From Avena insularis (taxonomy: Eukaryota > Streptophyta > Magnoliopsida > Poales > Poaceae), in contig JAJUPC010000227.1 of NCBI GenBank assembly GCA_023614405.1, forward strand, positions 62,001 to 126,000: DNA of 64,000 bases, read 5' to 3'. The stretch's first letter is position 1. Every line of letters begins with the position of its first letter. A program made the translations under genes and the position numbers. Shown one piece after another: positions 51,924 through 61,410 of this stretch. The notes below the pieces were generated by a model, which saw nothing but the letters and a program-made list of their open reading frames with translations, searched no databases and was not told the DNA's origin.

Positions 51924-52694
51924 CTACTCATTGTCGATGAAGTCGGAGTCTTCATCATCAGTGTAGAAGTCTACAGCATCTTCCTCTAGAAAGTCATCAT
52001 CGTTGTTGAGGTAAGAATCCATATCTCCCTGGATGTCTTCACCCTCATCTTCTTCTTCCTTGGCGGCAAGCTGAGCTTCCTGCTCCTTGACGGTCTTCTC
52101 GAGGTCGGCCACCTTCTTGCAAAGTCGGGCGATGGTGCGATCCTTCTTTGCACGCTGGCGGCAAAGAGACTGGCGATCTTGGACGAGCAGTGCGAAAGTC
52201 TGGGCCTTCTGGTCGGCAATGGCACGGTTCTGGTTGGCTAACTCCCTGGCATTGTCCAGTTCCTGCTGTCTGTCATGAAGCAAGAAGTCAAGGTTCTCCA
52301 CTTGACTCCTCAACTCTGTGTGACTTGGCATCTCCATCGGCATTCCCATGAAGTCATGTCTTGCATAGTGGGCAAAACGGGTTCCTTGGATCTTGTTAAC
52401 GCTGAGGGCACCTAGACGTGCGAGAGCTTCATGCATTGCCCTGGCTAATCCATCTAGCCAGTTGTTCTCTCTCACGGAGAACTGAATTCTTCCAGAAGTT
52501 GGTGCTTCGATGCTTCCTCTAAGATCTGCGGTGACTAGCCACTGTAGGTCTCCTCCTGGGGGTCCGGGAAGTTGAGCTCCAAGAAACTCCGGATGTGGGC
52601 ATCCGAGTAACTCTGACAATGAATCCAGATCCCTCTCGAAGATCAGCTAACCTCCGTTTCCCAACTGGTAAAACTTGCTGAACTGAGTCTCCAT
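51924..52694 (-). pseudogene. Extra ORF upstream of gypsy gag (coiled coil, acidic tail)
   Basis: Sense-strand ORF between the primer-binding site and gag, 256 codons from ATG at 52694 to the stop at 51924. One in-frame TAG lies at codon 16 (52647-52649); beyond it the frame is open for 240 codons. Residues about 126-214 are rich in Leu, Gln, Glu, Arg and Lys with heptad-like spacing, suggesting a coiled coil. Residues about 213-256 are strongly acidic (DEDSDFIDNE end). I recognise no domain, zinc finger or membrane segment. Ogre-type gypsy elements carry an ORF before gag, but I know of no such standard ORF in the Tekay/Del group. It may be an element-specific accessory protein or captured host sequence. 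Function unknown. Confidence 0.72.
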
Positions 52695-52909
52695 CTACAA
52701 GGATTAAGGATGAGGAAGTTAGTGAAGTGATCAAGTGTGTCAAATTTTAAGTACCAGTGTAAGAATTTTGAGGAACATGAATTTTTGAGAAAGAATGAGT
52801 TCACAAGGGTAAGAGAGGAAATATTTTTTCATAAATACTCACTTTGGTTTTGAAGCTAAGTTTTTGGTTTGGACGTCCATTCTAACTAGGGTCTCCTATG
52901 GTCAGGATG
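52695..52909 (-). other. Gypsy 5' leader between PBS and the extra ORF
   Basis: About 215 bp without coding signal. The short leader places the extra ORF, not gag, as the first ORF on the genomic RNA. Confidence 0.6.
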
Positions 52910-52921
52910 GCCCTGATACCA
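52910..52921 (-). other. Primer-binding site of the gypsy element
   Basis: Minus-strand TGGTATCAGGGC, three bases inside the 5' LTR. It matches the initiator tRNA-Met complement TGGTATCAGAGC at 11 of 12 positions. It sets the element orientation as minus. Confidence 0.85.
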
Positions 52922-55654
52922 ACTTGTCAACACCCGGATTTTTTAATCCCAGATGCCCGTTATGCCATACCTCGCAATCCCAGGATTACCATTTTTGCGA
53001 GACATAACGGATTGGATATCACAGTACATCATCCATTACAAACCATACATAAGGTCTTACACAAATAAGGATCTCATGATCCAGTCTTAATACAACAAGC
53101 AGCGGAAATAAAAGATAGCGTAGCGATGGGGTCCATCTTCAGGGGCACAAGCAATGCTGACGAAGGCAGATAGTCCTAGTTGTCATAGCCATCCTGATGA
53201 CCATCCTCCTGATAGTCTCCTTCATAGTCTGGCCATGAGAATAGCTAGGGACAAAAGCCATGAGTACTCTTTAAGTACTCGCAAACTACTATTAACAGGT
53301 ACTATAGTTCTAAGTTAAAGTGCTAGAGCTAAGTTTAACTATAAAGTTAAGTTTGAAACCTAAGCTGAGTTCAGAAGCAAAGAAAGATAAGGTAAAGTTC
53401 TAGAATCACTTAAGTTGGGAAGCTATTATCATAAACACAACCCTGTTGTGGTCAAGTCAAAGTTCATCATTCATTTCAAGTTATTTGGAAAATATCTGAC
53501 AACGAAACAGTATGGCCATTCCAACTGTCCATAACCGCGGACGCGGCTATTCGAATAGTTTGACACTCTGCAGAGGTGGTACACTTTCACCACAAGATTC
53601 GATACATCTGTCAGGGATAACCCTGAATCATCATACTTAATATGCAGATAATCAAACATAACCTTCCCTTTACACACCCTAGTATAAGCACCTCTCCTAT
53701 GAGCATGGCCTCCCAACCATGACCATCAGTCATCTTGGGCACTGCATAGGTGGACATCATTGAGAGGTAGCCTTAGCTCAAACCTCTCCTGTGAGGGAAC
53801 TAATACTAATGCATATAAATTTCCAGCTAAGCCTTACCCAATTTAGGTAGTGTGGTTGTACGGTAAATTTGGAATGGTATTGCATCCGAATCCAACCATC
53901 AGTTTTATAAAAGGGTTAAGGCTCATGCCCCAACATTTTCATCATCATCAACCAGTTGTGTTTCTCAACACATGTCAAAACATTTCAATAGAATGACTCA
54001 TCATTCCAAGGTTTTCATAATCCATTTTCACCAAGTGTTCCCATCTAAAGTGACTCAAGTTTTTGATCTACTCTAACTACTAAGTTAAGAGTGTTCACTA
54101 AGGTGGAAAAGATGGGTTCAATCTCATGCCATAGAATGACATCTAAAGGGTTCTAAATAAGTCAAGTTTTATACTTTTATGCTACCTTCAAAAACAAGTA
54201 AAGAACTTTATATAACCTAAGAGGGGTAAAACTTGTAACTAAGACTTGGGGTACTATTAGTTAATAAGGGGTGTGATCAAACCATGCTTAAGGCATCTTT
54301 GCTAAACCATGTAGTTTGATTCTAGTTTGATAAGTACTACACTTGCAAGTACTAACTTGCAAGGGTTAATCTTGGATAGTGTTATCTTGCTAAGGGTAGC
54401 TTGCACTGTTAATGGTGGCTTGCCTTGGTTGGTGCAGTGGTTGAAGTTTTCTTTGTCTTGATCTTGATAGCACTCCTCCTCGTAAGCTTGGTCGGTACTA
54501 TCTTCTATAACAATACATACGGAGTAGACAATCACCAAACAATACTTAACTAGGCTAGATAGCATTCTAAGACACACAATTGGTGATCTATTATCATCAC
54601 AAGCATCACAAGTTTAATTCAATAGTTTCTTTCTTTTTATTTTAGAAAAGTAATTTCTACTCATTGAAAATTTAACTAAGATTTAATATTCACCACTTAA
54701 AATATGGTATCATGTTGACACATGTCATCACCACATATTCTAACATGTGGGAATGAGATTTAAGGGTGGGATCAATATTAGTTTGGTTTAAGCTCATTAT
54801 TTAATGATTTAAAGTGACTAGAAATGCCTATATAGCATTATTTTGGTACTAGTCCAAATTCACTGCATGTAAACCTTAATATTATTACATATTTGGATAG
54901 ATATGATGAAATGTGATTTCTGAGAGTTGGAATCAACTCAAAAGCTAACTTGGTTGATTTTATAAAAATGTTGCAAGTTGCAAATGCTTCTGTTTTGTTA
55001 TTTTTATTAGGAGAGATCTATAACTCTAATTGAATTAAATCCAACGGGCTTGGATAGATCATTTCCATACCTTTCAGACAAAATTGGTTTCATGCAATTT
55101 GGATTTGTCAAACTCATAGAATTGAATTTTAAACTAGTGGACAGAAACTAGATTTAACTAAAAAGAAAAATCCAGATTTGAATGGGTGGGCTAGCGCGGG
55201 AAAAGAAATGGGCCGGCCCAGTGGCGCTCCACGGCGCGGGGCTCAACTGACAGGGGGTTCCCACTTGTCAGCAGCACTTAAGACGTGAAACGGTACACGC
55301 GTTGTGGGCCGTAGGATTAGAAGCGAGATCTACGGCTGAGGGTCGTCGTCAACGACGAACAGGTCGCCGGCGATTTCGAACCCTAGCGGCTCGGTGGGGG
55401 TCTACTGGGGGCGTACCAGGGCTCCAGCGGGGTCGGCGAGGCGGGCAAATGACGTGGAAGACGACGGCGAGGCGAGGCGCGGTTGCGGTGAAGCTTGGGG
55501 TGGTCGCAATCAACGACGCCCTTCACCTCCTGCCGCGGCTGCTCTAGCTCCAATTCCGGTGAGGCAGAGCTCGTCTTGCTCCGGCTAGAGGTGGGTGAGG
55601 CTCAGAGAGGTGAGGGGAGTGGAATGGTGTGGAGAGAAGAGGCTAGGGAGGGCT

Positions 55655-55665
55655 CCTTTTATAGG
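55655..55665 (-). promoter_or_regulatory. TATA box of the gypsy 5' LTR
   Basis: Minus-strand CCTATAAAAGG followed by a CT-rich leader, equivalent to 45786-45796. Probable start region of the genomic transcript; inferred. Confidence 0.65.
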
Positions 55666-56864
55666 CCCGACGGTGAGACCGAGCGGGATGGGCAGTCGAC
55701 GGTGGCGACATGGCTACGGCATGGTAGAGGCATGGCTGTGGGTGGCGATCGATGTGTGGTTCCCTGGCGGTTCTCTAGAATGTGAATGCGAGCGTAGGGG
55801 CGGTGGCACGCGGTCTGGGCAAGGTGGCGCTCTGAGCGGCAGAGGTGGCAGTGTCCACGGCGAGCGGTGGCTGTGAGGCGTTGGGCGGCCAGCGGGGGTA
55901 TCTGGGGTGTTCTCCAGGTCGAGGCGGAGCGGCGGGCGTGGGCTGCTGCAAAGGGGCGGTCTGTGCAAGCGGGGACCGAGTGTGCTCTGGGGACGGCACT
56001 GGCATGGTGCGGTGGCACTGGGCGTGGTTTGTGCTCGGTGGTCCACTGCTGCTCTTGGCTCGGGCAAGGGACATGGGGTGGCGGTGAGCTCCTAGCTACC
56101 TCCTAGACATGGTGAGGGAAGAGGGAATGGTCTGCTGCAGCGGGGCAAGGGTTGGCTGCCGAGGCATGGCTCGGCATGGCATGGCATGGAGACTAGGGAC
56201 AAGGGAGAGGGGTGTTAGGGGTTTGGTTAGATCAAGAGGGGACAAAGGAGATAAATGAAGATCATTTGGGGGCAAAACCCTATAGTAAACAGTGAGCTAG
56301 GATTAGAGTAGAGATTATGCATGCCAAGTGTTTGATCAAATGGCCGCATGAAAGAAAGTTTTGAATTTTGGTTTCAAATTTTTGAGTGATCTCCACTAGT
56401 GATAGGTAGACTCTGGTTGCAAGGGTTTTGAAAGTGGAGCTCAAAGAGAGGGTTTTTGAAATAGGGGTGATCTATGCATATGCATTTGATTCAATTTTAA
56501 ATTGTCATTTAAAATACTTAATAGAATGTTTTTAGCAGATCAAAAGGTGGGCCTTGGTACCTCATTATGTGTACTAGCAAAGGGTGCAAAGATCAAGAAT
56601 TGTTTCTGTTATGTTTTGAGTACTAGGAATAGCCAAAGTAGGCATGGGAGTTAAATTTGCCAAAATGACCATTCCTCCTTTTTAATTCTTTTTGATTTGA
56701 TTTTCTTTGGGAAAAGTTTGGGAATGATGTAGATGATGTTTAAATCACCTAAGAAACATTTTACAAGCATTGGATCATTCAATCATGGCAATTCAAACAA
56801 CTCCTATTTTAAATGCACACATATATCAATGCTTTCATATTAATTTTGGAAAAGTTTTTGTTAA

Positions 56865-56982
56865 CCCTATTTTTGGATGATTTAGATCTTGATAATCTTG
56901 GATTGAAGTTTTGGGATGTTACACCCTATTTTTGGATGATTTAGATCTTGATAAACTTGGATTGAAGTTTTGGGATGTTATA
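56865..56982 (-). repeat. 59-bp tandem duplication at the gypsy LTR edge (5' LTR)
   Basis: Two 59-bp copies, 56865-56923 and 56924-56982, equivalent to 46991-47108. Presence in both LTRs means the doubling existed before or during this insertion. Confidence 0.92.
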
Positions 56983-59338
56983 GCTAGGGCCGTCCATCGC
57001 CCTCTAATCGGAAGGCCCCGTCCCTCCTTACCGGTTCGGCGCCCCGCTCCGGCTGACAGGTGGGCCCCGCCCTCACGGGTTTGAACGTTGTTCCCGCCCG
57101 CGGCCATGGGATTGTTGTGCCGGCCTGCGGTTGTGCGGCCCACGGCCGTGCAGATCTGGCCCAGATGCCCGCACCCCTTTTTCTCTTTCCATGTCCACAC
57201 TGCACCATATTTTTCCAGATTAGTTTAAATCGTTTTGAAAATGGAAAATGGGTTATTTTGTCCAAATAGAATTTTTACCATGTTCATGTGTGTTTTGTGC
57301 AACATGCCGAACTGGTCTTGTGCCAAAAATAATTTTCATTATTTATTGGCAATTAATACACTAAAAGTTGTCTTTTGCACTAAATAAATTCCTCAGGGAG
57401 TTGTACATACCAATTTAGGATGAATCAAAGTTCTCCTGGAAGGTAATTGCTATACCCATCAATTAGCATAGGCCTCATGCCAAGGTGAACAGTAGTTTGT
57501 CTATAGTAAAAATAACAAAAACTATTAGTTTCTGCCTTAGGTAATTTCTCTAGGTCAAACCAACAGAGGTATTTGCCCAATTCCATCTCCCAGTAAAACT
57601 CCATATCAGCATCTATCAAACCCTAGCAACTCAAATTTTATTGAGCTCTGGTTCAATTTTAATGTATTAAACTATTCTGTGTAGAGTTAATTATCTATTA
57701 AAACCACCTCAGTAGCTCTGTAACTCCAAAAAGGTTGATTCCAATTTCTACAGAAAGGTATTCTAAATACCTACCATGTGACCTTGGAATAAACTCAAAA
57801 GCTTCTGTAGATTTAATTTGGTGAAAAAGACGAAACAGCTCCAGAACTGCCTTTGGGAATTTCCTGAGGGCATTTTGGTAATTATTTTGACATGATTCCA
57901 ACTCTGAGTGAACAAGTATGAATTTTTTTTGACATCAAGCCCTACCTAAACACCCAAGGAAATAATTTTTGCACATACAGAACATTTCTGGTGAATTATT
58001 TCCTAAAACTAGAGCCTTTATCACTAGAAAATTCATAAGAAATTAAAGAAAAGTGATAAAATCTTGAAACCAATTTTGTTGGTCATGTTTGGTCAAAACC
58101 TACCCGATGGTATTCTGGTTGCACATTGATACCATACTTACCCAGGCCTTGGTCCCAAACCCCTTCATTAGTGGATTTGATCATTTCCCGAATAAAGGAA
58201 ATCCCACCACTCCAAATAGAGTTTTTGCAATGGTTCTAAACCCAACCACTCAAAACCTACTGAATATTATAATTGTATTGTCCACTTTCTTGCTGTGTGA
58301 ATGTCCACTTGTATTGCCTTGTTTTGATTGTGGTCTTGCTTGTTTGTATGTATACTCGATGACGACGATAGTTGCGCTTGTATTAACGCCGAGAAGAAGA
58401 GATCTTATTATTATTGGTATTGGTATTCTTGGTTATCTAAAGAAGAAGTGCAGGGACATATTGCCATATTGCTGATCATCAGGCAAGCCACCTTCTTGCT
58501 CATAAGCCTTGTCCTACTGTTCTACTTATGCATCTTTTATCTACTGTTTATCAAAACTGCATAGTTTACTATATATTGATGTATATATGGTTGTGGTTTG
58601 GCTCCTCCGAACTATTACACTTTGGTCCTACTAAGTACAACCCCCTTGACGATACCTATTTGTCACTAGTAGGTAGATGGTGTAATACACCATACCCCTT
58701 TTTGGAGACCCAGTTTTAGCCAAAGAAAAGCTAGAGGATGGGAAGACCCCAGAAAAAGTTTTACCCAATGTTTTATGATAAAACCTTGGTGAGGTGGGAC
58801 CTCCCAAGAGATGTTGAGAAAGAAAAAGGTTTTTGTTTTAAAAAATGCTGAAGGAAAGCTGGAGGAAAAAGGTTTACAAAAACGCACCCGGTTCTTTGCA
58901 GTTTAGCTATAACAACTTAACCCTGTGCAACCACATTACTCTAGAATGGGACAGGGCTGGATTTGATGGTTGTCTATTCCGGTATAAGCTGCCTCGCAAC
59001 TACTACAGGGGATATAACAATCCCTGGAGGGTGGGACTTTTCTAGCAGGGTCCATGTAAAACATCGACCGGGAGAAGGAAGGATGGGTCTGCTGGCCTCC
59101 ACGCATTACTATGATCCCCTCATTGAAAGCACACACTTGGGAAGTGGAAAAATGCGCTCCGGTTGGTCCTCGGTACCTGACGTGCCGGTTTTGAGGGGAG
59201 TAACACTCATAGGGTAGGCACTTATATTGGAGTGGGCATCCGGAGTCTTGATCGGTTACTCGACCCATGATCGGTGTAGATCAGGGTAGTGAACCCGGAT
59301 GATGTGGGTAAAGTGTGCAACCTCTGCAGCGCGTAAAT

Positions 59339-59350
59339 CTATTGGAATAG
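59339..59350. other. Palindrome of the shared LTR module (one mismatch)
   Basis: CTATTGGAATAG, equivalent to the perfect palindrome CTATTCGAATAG in the related LTRs at 61533, 43697 and 53547. Neighbouring GTCCGCGGTTATGGAC is also shared with the gypsy LTR. Confidence 0.7.
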
Positions 59351-59400
59351 CCGTGTCCGCGGTTATGGACGGGTTGGGCAAACTTCTATTGAAATGCTTT

Positions 59401-59484
59401 GACCATGGGATGGTCGTAAAGGAGAAAGGTTTTGACCATGGGATGGTCGGAAGGGGGAGAAAGGAGTTTGGTCGTGGGACGACC
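59401..59484. repeat. Three tandem mini-hairpins
   Basis: Each has 6-bp arms around a GGG loop: GACCAT/ATGGTC at 59401-59415 and 59434-59448, and GGTCGT/ACGACC at 59470-59484. The third differs at three arm positions, each compensated on the other arm. A related hairpin lies at the equivalent place of the inverted LTR (61391-61410). Confidence 0.85.
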
Positions 59485-59965
59485 TAAAGACGGGAACAAA
59501 TGGGTACCCTAATCCTAGTGTTTCCAAAACTTTTCAAAAAGGTTTCCAAGATATGTAGATGCTATATCTACAAGAGAAACTAATTGAGAAAAGAACCACT
59601 CTTGGAGCCCTCCTACTACCACAACCATAATGCATATCCTCTTGTTATTATTGTTATCTTAAGGTGGTTGTGAGTACATTCAAAGTACTCACTAGCATTG
59701 TCCCTGGCATTGACGACTATGCGAGCTAGGACGTTCTCCCAATCAGTTGCATGTAGGTTAAGGCATGGCTCGGGCTTTACGCTTAATGAAGTTCTGCTGA
59801 TGTTGATCGATCTAGCCATAACGGCAACTAAGGTATGGCATGTATTCATTATGTATTGGACGTGTACTTCGATACTTGTCTGTTATGTGCCACGACTAAC
59901 TGATCATGGGATCGTGGTTGTATGCATAACAGGGATTCTCGGAGGATTAATCCGGGGGCCCCACA

Positions 59966-60811
59966 ACTCTAGTGGTAAGTTAGAAAAGAACGCACATGCA
60001 ATGACTCTTGTGATAGTTTAGGAACGGAAGACACATGCAATGACGCTGGTGGATCCATGTGGTTTAGGAAAAGAACACACATGCAATGACTCTAGAGGTG
60101 GTTCCGTAAAAGAACACAAATGCAATGACACTCATTGATCCATGTGCTCTAGGTAAAGAACACACATGCAATGACTCTGATGGTGGTTTAGGAAAGGAAG
60201 ACCCATGCAATGACTCTAGTGGTGGTTTATGAAAAGGACACACCTGCAATGACACTAGTGGTGGTTTATGAAAGGAACACACATGCAATGACACTGGTGG
60301 ATCCATGTGGTTTAGGAAAAGAACATACATGCAATGACTCTAGTGGTGGTTTATGAAAGGAACACACATGCAATGACACTGGTGGATCCATGTGGTTTAG
60401 GAAAGGAACACACATGTAATGACTCTAGTGGTGGTTTAGGAAAAGAAGACACATGCAATGACTCTGGTGGTGGTTTAGGAAAAGAACACACATGCAGTAA
60501 CTCTGGTGGATCCATGTGGTTTAGGAAAAAACACATGCAATGACTCTGGTGCATCAATTTGGTTTAGGAATGGAACACACATGCAATGACTCTGGTGGAT
60601 CCATGTGGTTTAGGAAAGGAACACACATACAATGACTCTGGTGGATCTATGCGGTTTAGGAATAGAACACAGATATAATGACAATGGTTGATCCATGTGG
60701 TTTAGCAAAAGAACACACATGCAATGACACTGGTGGATCAATGTGGTTTAGGAAAGGAACACACATGCAATGAATCTGGTGGTGGTTTAGGGAAGGAACA
60801 CACATGCCATG
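59966..60811. repeat. Satellite array, segment 4
   Basis: 846 bp of 46/39-bp units between two LTRs of the same family in opposite orientation. It begins with the right ACTCT duplication of the solo LTR and ends CACATGCCATG where the next LTR starts. Unit order is regular, with typical A and B variants. Confidence 0.95.
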
Positions 60812-61261
60812 TGTGGGCTCCCCCGGATTAATCATCTGAGAAAATCCCTGTTATGCATACATCCACGTTCCCATGGTCAGTGAGCCGTGGAACATAACCG
60901 ACAGGTATCATTACATCATCCAGAAACATAACGAATTACAAGACTTACATAAATAAATGTCATTCTTGCTACAACATCCTTAGTAGCGGAATTATCATCT
61001 TGCGCAGAGCCCAATCGTGCCTCAACCTATAGGCAGCTGACTGAGAAGACGGCCTAGCTCGCTAGACGTCACCTTAATCTTCCGAAGTACAACCTCTGAA
61101 AGTCTGGCCAAGTAAATAGCCAGGGACACAGCCGTGAGTAATTTTGAATGTACTTGCAAACCACCAGGATAAATGACATAAGGAAATGCAAGTCTGGCTG
61201 TGGTGAGATAGCTTTATCTGGGGTTGTTTTTGAAAAGCCTAGACTACCTCTTGTAGTTATG

Positions 61262-61361
61262 GCATCTCCATGTCTTTGTTGAAAAAGAGTTTGAAAACAT
61301 GCCTTTGTTTTATAAGTCGAGACATCTCCATATCTTTGTTGAAAAAGAGTTTTGAAAACAG
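61262..61361. repeat. 60-bp-offset duplication inside the partial LTR
   Basis: GCATCTCCATGTCTTTGTTG at 61262 recurs at 61322 as ACATCTCCATATCTTTGTTG, both followed by AAAAAGAGTTT. This is a local tandem duplication of about 60 bp. Confidence 0.8.
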
Positions 61362-61390
61362 TTTTGGATTAAAAACCTTTTTTAAACCTC

Positions 61391-61410
61391 TTTGACCACC
61401 TCTGGTCAAA
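61391..61410. other. Hairpin equivalent to the mini-hairpins of the solo LTR
   Basis: TTTGACCA, loop CCTC, TGGTCAAA: perfect 8-bp arms, about 590 bp from the LTR end. The triple hairpin in the other copy is about 560 bp from its end. Confidence 0.75.

Larger units (their letters stand above)
43088..56982 (-). mobile_element. Ty3-gypsy chromovirus-like retrotransposon with an extra ORF
   Basis: 13,895-bp element on the minus strand, nested in the long solo LTR. LTRs of 4021 bp (43088-47108) and 4058 bp (52925-56982) flank, in element order, a primer-binding site, an extra ORF, gag, protease-RT-RNase H, integrase with a chromodomain-like tail, and a polypurine tract. The domain order (RT before integrase) is gypsy. 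The tail motif and long LTRs suggest the Tekay/Del group. Several stops, a gag/pol frame break and a changed RT active site make it defective. The flanking pentamers (ACAAG left, GCTAG right) agree at only 3 of 5 bases, so the target duplication is degraded or absent. Confidence 0.92.
52925..56982 (-). repeat. 5' LTR of the gypsy element
   Basis: 4058 bp, partner of 43088-47108. In element orientation it begins at 56982 with TATAACATCCC (G-to-A change of TGTAACATCCC) and ends GGGTGTTGACA at 52925. Indels against the other LTR include about 11 extra bases in CTCTTTAAGTACTC near 53268. Confidence 0.93.
40160..59965 (+). mobile_element. Long solo LTR (about 5.9 kb) split by a nested gypsy element
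   Basis: Outer boundaries TGTAACATCC at 40160 and GGGGCCCCACA at 59965 are TG...CA ends flanked by a perfect ACTCT duplication (40155-40159, 59966-59970). Removing the gypsy insert (43088-56982) leaves 5911 bp. No internal region, primer-binding site or coding domain belongs to it, so it behaves as one LTR. Plus orientation is supported by the TGTAACATCC start, the GGATTAATCCGGG end resembling other gypsy LTR ends, and a TATA box near 42605. The two halves are contiguous in a related copy at 60812-64000, which confirms the split. Confidence 0.87.
56983..59965 (+). repeat. Solo LTR, right part (leader/U5)
   Basis: 2983 bp continuing the long solo LTR after the gypsy insert. The first about 250 bp is GC-rich leader; the rest has no coding domain. 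It aligns in reverse orientation with 60812 to about 63880. For example, the block at about 57805-57895 matches about 63030-63115, and 58300-58470 matches about 62490-62620. The part nearest 59965 carries three mini-hairpins and a module shared with the gypsy LTR. Confidence 0.87.

Noticed and set aside
58089..58475. 128-codon plus-strand ORF with hydrophobic stretches in the solo LTR
   Set aside because: No start context or domain, and the equivalent region of the inverted relative (about 62490-62800) is not open. Probably chance.
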